Assembly (NCBI GenBank): GCA_021371935.1 | Contig: JAJFVF010000013.1 | Coordinates: 1 to 64,000, forward strand | Reading direction: 5' to 3' | Source: a bacterium | GTDB taxonomy: Bacteria; Armatimonadota; UBA5829 | Length of the DNA: 64,000 nucleotides | In this document: piece by piece, positions 35,592 through 44,894 of the stretch | How the letters are laid out: every line of letters starts with the position of its first letter | How positions within the stretch are numbered: the stretch's first letter is position 1 | Made by a program: the position numbers and the translations under genes | Notes under the pieces: generated by a model | The model's database searches: none | Seen by the model: only the letters and a program-made list of their open reading frames with translations | What the model was told of the DNA's origin: nothing

Positions 35592-36656
35592 ATGCAGTGT
35601 ATTGATGATATAAATGCGCGCTGTATTGACCTGCCGCTAAAAGAGACATTTGAGACCTCACAACGCACAGCCACGTCTTCGCCTGTTGTCATTGTGGAGT
35701 TGATATCGGGCGGCACGACTGGTTACGGAGAGGCTACACCCGTTCGATATGTGACCGGCGAGGACATCACGAGCGTAATCAACGATATCTCTGCGGCTGC
35801 AAGTGCGCTTCGTGGAGCAAGGCTGAACGAGTATAGGCTTTCATCGAAGAAACTTGCCGAAGTGCTGCCGTATGGAAGATCTGCCAGAGCCGGGATCGAA
35901 ATGGCAATTTTTGATGCGTTTTGCAAGAGTCTCGGCATACCCTTATATGCGTATCTGGGCGGCGCGCCTTTGAGGATCGAGACGGACGTCACCATACCAA
36001 TCTGCAGTCCCGAGCATGCCCGCGAAAAGGCTATTGAAATGGCCGGCATAGGTTTCAGGCAGTTTAAGATCAAGGTCGGCAAGCGCGAAGACGAAGACAT
36101 TGCACGGGTGAAAGCGATTGCCGAGGGCGCGCCTGGGTGCAGGTTCATAATAGACGCCAACCAGGGCTTTACTCCTGCGAGAGCGGTTGAGTTTATAGAC
36201 GAACTGCTTGGTCAGGGTCTAAATATCAGAGCATTCGAGCAGCCCGTGGATGCAGCCGACCTGGATGGGATGCGCCTCGTTACGGAGAGATCCAGCGTGC
36301 CTGTATTTGCCGATGAGTCTGCTCAAAGTCCGTCTGATGTGATCGATATCATACACTACGGAGCTGCAAAGGGCGTAAATGTCAAGATTCAGAAGTCCGG
36401 CATGGTGGGAGCGCTGGAGATCAAGTCGATATGCCGTGCAGCGAAGCTGGGGCTGATGTTCGGCTGTATGCTCGAATCCAAGATAGGCCAGTCGGCGGCA
36501 TGCCACATAGGCTGTGGAACAAATGCATTTACAGTCTTTGACCTGGACTCCGATATGCTGATCGCCGATCAGCCTGTAAAGGGTGGGGCTGCAAGACGAG
36601 GACCTATTCTCAAAGTGTCAGACAGGCCGGGGCTTGGTTGCGAGATTATGTGTTGA
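35592..36656 (+). CDS. Dipeptide epimerase-like enolase superfamily enzyme
   Basis: The 354-residue protein belongs to the muconate-lactonizing subgroup. The catalytic lysine motif is QFKIKVGKR; the metal ligands lie in IIDANQGF, AFEQPVD and FADESAQS; and the second lysine is in VNVKIQKSGMVG. This pattern fits L-Ala-D/L-Glu epimerases, which recycle murein peptides. I chose ATG at 35592, eight bases after the kinase stop; upstream codons lie in the kinase gene. The exact dipeptide substrate is not certain. Confidence 0.85.
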   Translation: MQCIDDINARCIDLPLKETFETSQRTATSSPVVIVELISGGTTGYGEATPVRYVTGEDITSVINDISAAASALRGARLNEYRLSSKKLAEVLPYGRSARAGIEMAIFDAFCKSLGIPLYAYLGGAPLRIETDVTIPICSPEHAREKAIEMAGIGFRQFKIKVGKREDEDIARVKAIAEGAPGCRFIIDANQGFTPARAVEFIDELLGQGLNIRAFEQPVDAADLDGMRLVTERSSVPVFADESAQSPSDVIDIIHYGAAKGVNVKIQKSGMVGALEIKSICRAAKLGLMFGCMLESKIGQSAACHIGCGTNAFTVFDLDSDMLIADQPVKGGAARRGPILKVSDRPGLGCEIMC

Positions 36657-36672
36657 AAATAGAAGATGCTGC

Positions 36673-36708
36673 TAGCCCGGATTATGCATTATCCGTATAA
36701 TCCGGGGC
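36673..36708. repeat. Half copy (C) of the two-hairpin repeat
   Basis: tagcccggattatgcattat followed by ccgtataatccgggg matches hairpin one of copies B and D; hairpin two is absent. It lies between convergent genes and may also serve as a transcript-end hairpin. Confidence 0.7.
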
Positions 36709-36798
36709 TTCCTAAAGCAGCTTCGTATTGTTAATGCCCGGCGTACCGAGAGTGCGGATTCCCGCCGAGCCATATTCATCCTCCAGACGTTGAAGGTC

Positions 36799-38598
36799 TC
36801 ACACTTTTATATTGCTTATACTGTCCTCAAGACCACCAGGTCTGTTTCGCAGCAGCCATACCTTGCGGTGTTCGTCCTTAATCTTTTCGCCCTCTGCATC
36901 GAATCCGCTCGGCTTTGGTCCTCCCAGTCGCCATTTTCCTGCTTTTGTGGATAGGTGCATAATATTGAAGAGGAACTTAAGCTCTTGGCGCACCAGATCG
37001 GCGTCGCACGAAGTCATCTTCTCGCCTGCAAGGTTCTTCTCAATGTCCTTGAGGAAGCCTTCGAGCACATCAAAGTCTTCCGATTTGATGTGTTTGAGCA
37101 GCGGATCGTTTTCTTTATCCCTGAACAGCACAATCCATGGGATTGCGCAATTAAAAGCACGCTTCCTAAATACCATATACGCATTACCGAGGTCATAGAA
37201 TGCCTTGCCGGACTTGAGCGTCATATCGCCGAATGCATGGATCGAGAGGTTTTGGGCAATTGTCTTTTTCATATCGGGTTTTGAGTTCCATGAAGCCATT
37301 GCCCCGGCCATAAACCCGAGATACTCGACCGAGTTCGGGTTCCAGTGGCCGTTGTCGCCCCAACTGGTGTTTAACATGCCCACGGCTCCGTTTGCGAATC
37401 CATTTTTGGCTGCGTTTGCGATGTTGCCTATGGCGTTGTCGGTCCTGCCGGTAAGTGTGCTCCAGGCCGACGTGCCAGGACAGACATAGAAAGGTATGCC
37501 GGAGTCGGCGAATTTGGCCGAGTTTTCTGCGAACGGGTGCTTTGCTTCATATCCCCATTCCAGCGCGACAATATCATTGGGCAGTTCGGGTATCAGTTCG
37601 GGGTGGCGGATTATGATATCACCCCAGAACTGCATGGTGCGACCGCGCTCGGTGACCAGCTTATAGATATCCATCAAGAAATCGAGATAGACTCTGTCGG
37701 CACCGCGTTCTTTGCAGAGTTTTTTGCTGCGGCCAAAGCCGAGGTCGACGGTCTCATCGCAGCCGACATTGAAACTGCAGCTTGTAAAGTGTGGGAGCAG
37801 TTCGTCATATAGACCGGCCAAGAAAGGCAGGCTCTTTTTGCTCGCCGGGCTGATGCTGTATGGTTCATCCATGTATCCCCAGTCCGTCATTCCGCCGTGG
37901 GGCAGTTCGGCCATAGGGCGGTATTTGTCATGCGTGAGCCATCTGCGGAGGTGGCCGAAGGAGTTCTGATTGGGAACGAGTTCGATGAACCTTTCGCGGC
38001 AGTAGGCGTCGAGCTGGAGTATCTGCTCACCGGTCATCGGACATGCATGCTCCCAGACACTCGGGTGAGCGAGGTATGCGAATGTGTGCTCGGTGTATAA
38101 CTGAAACTGGTTGATCTTCCAGTCCGCAAGCAGGTCTACCAGATGATATAGGGTCTCCATTGTTGGGACCTTGTCCCTGCTGATGTCGAGCATGACGCCG
38201 CGCTCGGCCATATCCGGCCAGTCTGATATGGCCAGACACGGCAGTTTTTTGCCTGACTGCCGGGCAATCTGCTTAAGAGTGCATGCGCCGTAGAAAGCGC
38301 CCGCGGGAGTGGAAGAAGTGATCTCGATCATATCGGGTTTGATGACCAACTTGTAGCCGTCGACAGGAATGCCAGATGTCTCGTCTACGATAAATTGCAG
38401 CCCGACAGAGCCTTTGGGCGCGAGTGGGCTCGCCGTGACTTCCAGATCAAAGCCTGTCTGCTTTGCAGCAGGCATGAGACAACTGGGTTCGTCAGAGACG
38501 AACTGAATGTATTTTTTACCTGTGGGATCGAATTCGCCTTGTCGCACAGAGAGCTTTTTCGGCACCGGCGCGAGGTAGAGTGTCGAGTCTTGAGTCAT
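36799..38598 (-). CDS. GH20 beta-N-acetylhexosaminidase-type enzyme
   Basis: The 599-residue protein has an N-terminal GH20b-like domain ending around residue 120 (AGAFYGACTLKQI) and a TIM barrel with RGVMLDISRDKVPT at its start. The substrate-assisted catalytic Asp-Glu pair is in NVGCDETVD (Asp281-Glu282). Such enzymes release terminal GlcNAc or GalNAc, for example from chitin or murein fragments. No signal peptide is seen, so a cytoplasmic role in breakdown of imported sugars is likely. I chose the second ATG (38598), which has AGGGG four bases upstream. It is the last gene of the sugar operon. Confidence 0.88.
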   Translation of the reverse strand: MTQDSTLYLAPVPKKLSVRQGEFDPTGKKYIQFVSDEPSCLMPAAKQTGFDLEVTASPLAPKGSVGLQFIVDETSGIPVDGYKLVIKPDMIEITSSTPAGAFYGACTLKQIARQSGKKLPCLAISDWPDMAERGVMLDISRDKVPTMETLYHLVDLLADWKINQFQLYTEHTFAYLAHPSVWEHACPMTGEQILQLDAYCRERFIELVPNQNSFGHLRRWLTHDKYRPMAELPHGGMTDWGYMDEPYSISPASKKSLPFLAGLYDELLPHFTSCSFNVGCDETVDLGFGRSKKLCKERGADRVYLDFLMDIYKLVTERGRTMQFWGDIIIRHPELIPELPNDIVALEWGYEAKHPFAENSAKFADSGIPFYVCPGTSAWSTLTGRTDNAIGNIANAAKNGFANGAVGMLNTSWGDNGHWNPNSVEYLGFMAGAMASWNSKPDMKKTIAQNLSIHAFGDMTLKSGKAFYDLGNAYMVFRKRAFNCAIPWIVLFRDKENDPLLKHIKSEDFDVLEGFLKDIEKNLAGEKMTSCDADLVRQELKFLFNIMHLSTKAGKWRLGGPKPSGFDAEGEKIKDEHRKVWLLRNRPGGLEDSISNIKV

Positions 38599-38654
38599 TT
38601 TTCCCCTCATAATATATGAAAATGCAATGCCGCGAAAACGGCATATTGTTCAGT

Positions 38655-39407
38655 TTACTCCATGTGCATTATCGAGTCAATAAAATCCGTGCTCTTTAGA
38701 TCATGTTCGAGTCGATATCGAATATGCCACCTCAGAACATTTGAAAGGTCACGCAGAGCGCCCTTGGGAAACTTGAAGCTCTTGAGCATTTGTGGCTCGG
38801 CGTTCTTCAGCGCCTGCGCATATGAGACGATTGCTCCGGGGACCCATATCGCGTCATTTGGAGCCATGCCGCAATGCGCGCAGACTATGCCTCCCAGCGC
38901 CGGACTGAACGCGACCCGCTCGCGTCCGATCTTCTTGCCGCACCTAAGACACGCCTCGAAATGAGGCTCATACCCCAGTATGGCGAGTGAGTGAATTTCA
39001 AAATATCGAGCGGTGATCTCGGGATTCGCGCCGCTCTCCAGAATATACATTGCGCTCAGCAGAGTGTCGAAGAGGTCCGGGTTGGGCTGCCGCTCGTCCA
39101 CGAAGCTGTTTGTCAGTTCCATCATGTAGACCGCATATGCGATCCCCTCGATAGACCGCTTCACGTTTGGAAAAGACTCTCTTATCTCCGCCTGTGTGAG
39201 CACATCCAGGTCACGGCCGGTCGACAAAAACATCTTTGCATATGTGAACGGCTCACTGACTCCAGCCAGTTTGCTGCCCGCGCGCCTTGCGCCCTTTGCC
39301 ACAGCCGAGAGCTTGCCCTGCTCGCGGGCGTATACGGTGAGGATTCGATCCTTCTCGCCCAGGTCGATCCTACGCAGGACTATTGCGCTGGCTGAGTATG
39401 TTCTCAT
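38655..39407 (-). CDS. recO: RecO DNA repair protein
   Basis: The 250-residue recombination mediator has the N-terminal OB-fold (SASAIVLRRIDLGEKDRILTVY-type start) and a four-Cys zinc site (CLRCGK and CAHCG, residues about 155-185). It loads RecA in the RecF pathway. It lies three bases after the GH106-like gene and 56 bases before GH20, so it is embedded in a carbohydrate operon. Confidence 0.93.
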   Translation of the reverse strand: MRTYSASAIVLRRIDLGEKDRILTVYAREQGKLSAVAKGARRAGSKLAGVSEPFTYAKMFLSTGRDLDVLTQAEIRESFPNVKRSIEGIAYAVYMMELTNSFVDERQPNPDLFDTLLSAMYILESGANPEITARYFEIHSLAILGYEPHFEACLRCGKKIGRERVAFSPALGGIVCAHCGMAPNDAIWVPGAIVSYAQALKNAEPQMLKSFKFPKGALRDLSNVLRWHIRYRLEHDLKSTDFIDSIMHME

Positions 39408-39410
39408 GAC

Positions 39411-42281
39411 CTATTCAAACCCCGACAAATCCGGCATATGCTGCAGACCCAACGCACGAGGGTTGCCCTGGATCAGGTTGGCCATATTGTTTCTGACCTT
39501 TATCTCGAGGTTGTTTGGCCCGACATGCGCAAATTTCGAGATATCCAGCGTATACGGCTCCCACAACCTTTTGCCGACCGATTTTCCGTTGACGATGACT
39601 TCCGCCGAATCACGCACGTCATGCAGGTTGAGTATAAGCGACGGATAATCTTTATCAAGCTCGAATGACGCCTTATATATTATCGTGCCGGAGTAGAACG
39701 GGTAGTCCATTTCGAGTCTGAACGGGTTTACCTCACCCGTCGGATTGATTACGATGTCTTTGCCTGCTATATGCACGCTGAAATTGCCGACCAGCCGCAG
39801 TGGTTCGCTGAGCTTTGTAGGCGATATGATCTTAAAGTTATTCTCACCTGTGCGGAGCATGCTGCCGACATCAGCATGTATGTCCATAAAGTCGGTCAGG
39901 AAACTGTCGGCAGAGCCATGGCAGCACTCAGTGAACTCGACACGCTTGTCGTTGACGTATACCTCGCAGTTTGCAAAGTCCTTATCCACTATCATCTCGA
40001 TACCTTCAGTCGGGCAGTTTATTTCGACCTTTGCCTCATACGTCCCGGCATACTGACTAAAGTCGGGCGCATCGGCTACCCAGTTCACAGGTATATACCT
40101 CGGGTCAGTGCGCACATCAATCTCCATTGGTTCCGACCCGTCGCCCTTGCCCTGATATCCAAAATGATAGATCGAAGCGACATTATAAGTAACCTCGACA
40201 TGCAGGTCCTTTATTTCTACCGGCACAGGTTCTTTCGACAGATTCGGCCTGGGCTTGGCGTCCGGCATGCCGCTTACGATGAAATATGACTGGTTCGGCT
40301 GGAAACGTAGTTCCATCTGGGTCTTCGGTCCGGCTTTTTTGCCCTCGATCTTCGTGTATTCGCCGGTCTCCTGATCATATATTGCGGCGTCGGGATAGTC
40401 CTTGAGCATAGCCATCACTTTGCGGTGTTTCTCGGACCTGTTGAGCAGGAATGTGATCTTATGGCCGTCTTTTTCGCGTCGATAGGCCATAATATCGTCC
40501 GCTCCGCCGCCTGTTATCTGCACGTCGTCGTTAAGCTGTTTGCGCAGGATCTCAACATATGAGACCAGTTCTTCCGAGCGCACGAAGCTCGCGCCGCCCG
40601 TGGCGTTGGGCAGGTTCTGAGGCTGAGGCTCCATTGCTGTGTGGAAGAATGTGGTGTTCACGCCCGAGGCTGCTATCTTCCTGAGTAGAGTCGCTTCATC
40701 CGGGCGCATATACGGCGAGGACGGCACGATCAGCACCTCATATTCCTCGTCAGCCAGCTTCATCCTGCCGTTTTCAATGTCGGCATGTGATATGGCCTTG
40801 AAGTCGAGCAGGTCGAAGTCGATCTGGTTCTTTATCAGCTCCAGGCACAGCGAGTTCAGGAAGTTATCGATCTGCAGGAAACTGGGTGTCGCAGCATCAG
40901 TCTGATAGCTGGACCATAAGCCGCTCAGCGGATACATCACCGCCACCTTGCATATATGTCTGCCGCCGCAGAGCATCTTCTCCAAGTTGCGCAGATAGCC
41001 GGTGTAATAGTCGAAGTCGTCCCAGTGAGGCGACTGATAGAAAAAGCTGGGCGGTGACTCCCGCTTGCATGTGGACGAGATGGTGTGAAAGATCGCATGC
41101 GGGACCATCAGATTGATGCCCAGGGCGTATTGCCAATCCGTGACGCGCTTTAGGTTGGTGAATGTGGTGTCCCAGTCCATGATGCCGAAGCTCTCGCTCA
41201 TGCACCGCGCTTTGCCGGATATATGAGCCTCGGACGAGCATATCTTGTGGCCGATGATCGAATTATACCAGTTGCCAAGGGTCTGCTTGGTCAGATGATC
41301 GACACCGGGGATGTCCTCATTGCGCATAGTGTCGAACATATTGCCCTGAAAGCGTATCTGGTAGCGCAGAGGCTCTTCGTTGTTGTTGTGACCCGTATAA
41401 ACCACGCCGTGCTCGCGGCACCAGCCGCCCAAATTGGCATGATACCTCTGGTTGAACAGGAAACCCGCATGGTCCCAGTAATCCGCCCTGAACGCTGTTC
41501 CCTCACGTCCGGCGTAGAAGAGATATGGGATCATCTGAGCCGGGCTATATCCGAACCGTGATTCAAACGTCTCGAAGTAATCGTGAGTATACGGCAGATT
41601 CCAGTCATCATAACCCACACTGACCCAGTAGATCGACGGCTCGTCAGTGAAAATCGCGCGTATAGTCTTGCCGAACTCGTTACCGAATCGCTTGAAATAC
41701 TCGTCATATGTAACTGTCTTGAAGCAATTTACCGCCGCATATGAGAGAGTGTCTACATAGAACGGGTCATATTCGAGAGTGCAGTTGAATATAGTCCAGT
41801 CGCCGGTGAGAGCCTTGACGGCGGCGATATCGGCGAGCAGTCGGGTCTTTGTGACATTACCGCCTTCTATATTTGCCGCCAACATATAAAGTCCAGGCTC
41901 GAAAGTGTCGATATCCAGCTCGTAGATCGGCTTTGCATCCACATGCAGATACTTGCTGCGATAGTCGGGGTCATGCTGCTGGACGGTCATCCCGGCGGTG
42001 CCGCTCGGCCAGTTGAACTCGTCATAGATCCACACATGCATATCGCGCTTTTTAGCCTCACGCACGCATAATCCGAAGAGGTCGAACCATTCATCCGAAA
42101 GATACTCGCACTGCAACCCGTAGCGTGGATGCACGATGACCTCATCAATGCCTTTTTCATGCATCATATCGAACTCACGAACGATGTGCCATTCGTCCAT
42201 TCGGCCATTTAAGAACCAGAAAGGCACCGGCGAGGATATTTCCCTGCTCATATTGTTAAGTTTTTCAGAATTCAAATTCAT
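39411..42281 (-). CDS. GH106-like glycosidase (alpha-L-rhamnosidase type)
   Basis: The 956-residue protein opens with PFWFLNGRMDEW, IDEVIVHPRYGLQCEYLSDEW and MHVWIYDEFNWPSGTAG, the pattern of GH106-type proteins annotated as alpha-L-rhamnosidases. A TIM-barrel region continues to about 430 with IFTDEPSIYW as a likely acidic active-site segment. A central Rossmann-like section and C-terminal galactose-binding beta-sandwich domains (to 956) follow. There is no signal peptide. The start at 42281 has only a weak ribosome site. Exact substrate unknown. Confidence 0.75.
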   Translation of the reverse strand: MNLNSEKLNNMSREISSPVPFWFLNGRMDEWHIVREFDMMHEKGIDEVIVHPRYGLQCEYLSDEWFDLFGLCVREAKKRDMHVWIYDEFNWPSGTAGMTVQQHDPDYRSKYLHVDAKPIYELDIDTFEPGLYMLAANIEGGNVTKTRLLADIAAVKALTGDWTIFNCTLEYDPFYVDTLSYAAVNCFKTVTYDEYFKRFGNEFGKTIRAIFTDEPSIYWVSVGYDDWNLPYTHDYFETFESRFGYSPAQMIPYLFYAGREGTAFRADYWDHAGFLFNQRYHANLGGWCREHGVVYTGHNNNEEPLRYQIRFQGNMFDTMRNEDIPGVDHLTKQTLGNWYNSIIGHKICSSEAHISGKARCMSESFGIMDWDTTFTNLKRVTDWQYALGINLMVPHAIFHTISSTCKRESPPSFFYQSPHWDDFDYYTGYLRNLEKMLCGGRHICKVAVMYPLSGLWSSYQTDAATPSFLQIDNFLNSLCLELIKNQIDFDLLDFKAISHADIENGRMKLADEEYEVLIVPSSPYMRPDEATLLRKIAASGVNTTFFHTAMEPQPQNLPNATGGASFVRSEELVSYVEILRKQLNDDVQITGGGADDIMAYRREKDGHKITFLLNRSEKHRKVMAMLKDYPDAAIYDQETGEYTKIEGKKAGPKTQMELRFQPNQSYFIVSGMPDAKPRPNLSKEPVPVEIKDLHVEVTYNVASIYHFGYQGKGDGSEPMEIDVRTDPRYIPVNWVADAPDFSQYAGTYEAKVEINCPTEGIEMIVDKDFANCEVYVNDKRVEFTECCHGSADSFLTDFMDIHADVGSMLRTGENNFKIISPTKLSEPLRLVGNFSVHIAGKDIVINPTGEVNPFRLEMDYPFYSGTIIYKASFELDKDYPSLILNLHDVRDSAEVIVNGKSVGKRLWEPYTLDISKFAHVGPNNLEIKVRNNMANLIQGNPRALGLQHMPDLSGFE

Positions 42282-42310
42282 TCACCACTTGATGTTAATC
42301 ATATATGCCG

Positions 42311-42988
42311 CTAAATCGCTTTTGCCAGGTACAATTGGTAGTTCAGGCTTGTATTCACAAAACCGCCCTGTTGCCGTATATCATTCAAAGCCTGCTCACG
42401 CATCTCGGACTTTGCCTCCTTACCCATGAGAGCATAAGTCGATGTAGATTCCATGGTCTTGATATACGATTCGCAATCAAGGGTCGACTCCATATGATAC
42501 TTGAAGACTTGAGGGTGTTGAAACATGCCAGAGTAAGCGATATCGGATTCCCATGGCTCATTGTCATGACCATACCAGAACAGCGCGAGATACCCGCCAT
42601 TTTTCAACAATTGGCGGCACTTACGATATCTGATATCTGGCTCAAGCCAGTTAAAAGCCTGTGCACTGAAGATGAGATCGAATTTCATATCACCGGCAGG
42701 TATCCACTCTTCAAAAGAAGCTATATCAATGCTTACTTTAGGATAGCATGAGCATTTCTGAGTCAAAATGCCAGCCAGGTTCATACCTGGTTCGATACAA
42801 TGAATCTGAAAGCCCCTTTTTGCAAGTAAAGTTGTCGCCTTGCCGGTGCCTGCACCGATTTCCAGCAGCCGATCATCCGTAGTGAGTTGAGCTTTATCGA
42901 TGAGGTCATCTATGAGCTGTTCCGGATACGAAGGCCGGTTTTCCTCATAAACCTGAGCTACTTCATCCCAAGGATTTCTTTTACCCAT
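42311..42988 (-). CDS. Class I SAM-dependent methyltransferase
   Basis: The 225-residue protein has motif I LLEIGAGTGKAT, the acidic loop CIEPGMN and motif IV FDLIFSAQAFNWL. The early WDEVAQVYEENRPSYP is typical of a family of small-molecule methyltransferases of unknown substrate. I chose the ATG giving MGKRNPWDE; earlier codons overlap the DUF4432 gene. It lies seven bases after DUF4432 in the sugar operon. Confidence 0.82.
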   Translation of the reverse strand: MGKRNPWDEVAQVYEENRPSYPEQLIDDLIDKAQLTTDDRLLEIGAGTGKATTLLAKRGFQIHCIEPGMNLAGILTQKCSCYPKVSIDIASFEEWIPAGDMKFDLIFSAQAFNWLEPDIRYRKCRQLLKNGGYLALFWYGHDNEPWESDIAYSGMFQHPQVFKYHMESTLDCESYIKTMESTSTYALMGKEAKSEMREQALNDIRQQGGFVNTSLNYQLYLAKAI

Positions 42989-42995
42989 TGTTGAA

Positions 42996-44087
42996 CTAAG
43001 AGCCTTTGATCTGTGATACGCTATCTTCAAACTCCGCAACTTCGTCCGCATCGGCAAGCACGCCTATCTCGATATGATATTCGCGTGACTCGCCGGGCTT
43101 CAAAAACTGCAGAGTGCCGCGCTCGCGCTCCTTTGCCCGGCCTTCCACCAGGCAGTTCGCCGGTTCCATCCCCACCACATATTCCTGTGTTCCATTCATC
43201 TTCCACTCGATGAAATTCGGCAGTTCGCTTTTGTTATACCGCACATAAAACCCGAACACATCGCCTGCGGGCATGTTCTTGTTGATCAGCGCAGCCTGCA
43301 CCCAACCGTCCGGGTCGGCTGCCATCTCGTGATAATAGCATCGCTCGACAAAGCCTGCCGTTGGAGCATCCATTCTATAGAAATGCTCCTCATCGACCTC
43401 AGCGTCAGTATCGCGGGGCGCTGCATGAAGTGTGGGTGAGATAAACAGAGAACCCTCGTCGAGCGCCGGAAAACCGCCGTTTATGTGATACAGAATCATG
43501 TGCGGGGTCCTTCGCGGACCCTCGTTTGTGACGATATCATGGATCGACAGTTTGCTCTCGCCAAGCAGTGCCGACACTTTGCGCCTGAGCGTCACGTTTT
43601 CGCCAAACACGCGTGACTCGCGAACCTTGCCAATAGCCCACATCTTGTATTCGTCCCCATACCACTCGCCGTCCACATAGACATTCGAGGCGGGAGTGTT
43701 GGCTATGCGCCCATGTATGCCGAGGCTTTCGCCCATATCTTCGCATGGCGAGCCAAGATATGTCAGCCCGCATGTCGCGACAAGTCCGCCTGGAAATGAC
43801 CTGAGCCATCCGAGTCCAGGTTCTTCATAGAGCGCCGGGGTGAGTTCACCAGCCGCTGTTCGCCATGAAAGCGGCCTGCCGTTATGTTCAGCTATGGTGA
43901 TATCCATGCCTCTGCCCGGCACCACCGTAAAGTTCAGCCCACTGCCTGTGCGAAACTCGACAGCCTCGACACCCTTATGCGGACCGTCATCGAACATGAT
44001 CTTTCTGGCTCCGCCGACCTGGGATATGTCGCCGACTCTATCGAGCAGTTCCTGCCTGGCATATTTCCTGCCCCAAAGTATAGGCAT
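42996..44087 (-). CDS. DUF4432 aldose-1-epimerase-like protein
   Basis: The 363-residue beta-sandwich protein resembles galactose mutarotases: VVPGRGMDITIAEHNGRPLSW, LTYLGSPCEDMGESLGIHGRIAN and MILYHINGGFPALDEGS. DUF4432 members are found with sugar-catabolic genes and probably isomerise or bind sugars. The ATG at 44087 has GGAGGTGAG just upstream, which decides against the GTG at 44102. It is the first gene of the minus-strand sugar operon. Confidence 0.85.
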   Translation of the reverse strand: MPILWGRKYARQELLDRVGDISQVGGARKIMFDDGPHKGVEAVEFRTGSGLNFTVVPGRGMDITIAEHNGRPLSWRTAAGELTPALYEEPGLGWLRSFPGGLVATCGLTYLGSPCEDMGESLGIHGRIANTPASNVYVDGEWYGDEYKMWAIGKVRESRVFGENVTLRRKVSALLGESKLSIHDIVTNEGPRRTPHMILYHINGGFPALDEGSLFISPTLHAAPRDTDAEVDEEHFYRMDAPTAGFVERCYYHEMAADPDGWVQAALINKNMPAGDVFGFYVRYNKSELPNFIEWKMNGTQEYVVGMEPANCLVEGRAKERERGTLQFLKPGESREYHIEIGVLADADEVAEFEDSVSQIKGS

Positions 44088-44249
44088 ACGCCTCACCTCC
44101 ACTAAATGGCTAATTAGCGATCATAGCGCCACACTCCTACCCAAGCAGGCCTGTTTCGTGTAAAATATAAATGTGTGTATTTACCAAAATGCTGCACTTT
44201 CATATATATAGAAGAATCGGGCATTGATTTCCGGGGAGGACTTATCTTA

Positions 44250-44621
44250 ATGGATGACTTTTTAGATAGCCTGAAATATGACTCAAACGGCTTGGTCGCC
44301 GCAGTGGTGCAGGACTATGAGAACAACGACGTACTCATGGTCGGCTATATGAACCGCGAAGCAGTGAAGGCCACACTCACCACCGGCAGGACCACATTCT
44401 GGAGCCGGTCAAGGCAGAAGTTCTGGATAAAGGGCGAGACATCCGGCAATATCCAGGCCGTTAAAAATGTTTATGTTGACTGCGATAAAGACTGCCTGCT
44501 CGTCAAGGTCGATCAGAAGGGCGCAGCATGCCATGAAGGCTATCGGAGCTGCTTTTTCAGGGAAGTCGATTCGGATGGCAAAGAAGAAATAATCAGCGAG
44601 AAGCTGATGGAATCGTATTAA
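44250..44621 (+). CDS. hisI: Phosphoribosyl-AMP cyclohydrolase
   Basis: The 123-residue enzyme carries out step three of histidine synthesis. [31 protein letters not shown] and [27 protein letters not shown]-type zinc and substrate residues are present. It is the single-domain HisI without the HisE part. The ATG at 44250 has GGGGAGG upstream. No other his genes are adjacent. Confidence 0.95.
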   Translation: MDDFLDSLKYDSNGLVAAVVQDYENNDVLMVGYMNREAVKATLTTGRTTFWSRSRQKFWIKGETSGNIQAVKNVYVDCDKDCLLVKVDQKGAACHEGYRSCFFREVDSDGKEEIISEKLMESY

Positions 44622-44700
44622 GACAGGAAATAGGTAACAGGAAATAGGAAATAGATAACAGGTGCTTAAGGTTGGAGAATAATGCTGAGTGTCCAACCAT

Positions 44701-44784
44701 GTCATTCCCGACTTGATCGGGAATCCAAAAGGCTGCACCACAATATAGCTTAAGTGCCTGGATTTCCGCATTCGCGGAAATGAC
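44701..44784. repeat. GTCATTCCCG inverted-repeat element
   Basis: gtcattcccg ... cgggaatcc (44701-44725) and ggatttccgc ... gcggaaatgac (44759-44784) form two hairpins, with gtcatt and aatgac at the ends. The left part of the hisI-rlmN gap (44622-44700) holds aggaaatagg-type tandem words and no gene. Confidence 0.65.
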
Positions 44785-44822
44785 AAAACGCAAAGGTTTG
44801 TTTGTTGTTTCGGTGTTCGGTG

Positions 44823-44862
44823 TTCGGGTGCGATATCCGATCGCACCCGAAAGAGAATTTTA
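44823..44862. repeat. GATATC-centred palindromic repeat, copy 2
   Basis: ttcgggtgcg/cgcacccgaa around GATATCCGAT, followed by agagaattttac, like copies at 2393 and 56975. It ends 33 bases before rlmN. Confidence 0.75.
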
Positions 44863-44894
44863 CTCGCTATCTCCTCAGGTATACTACAAACACT

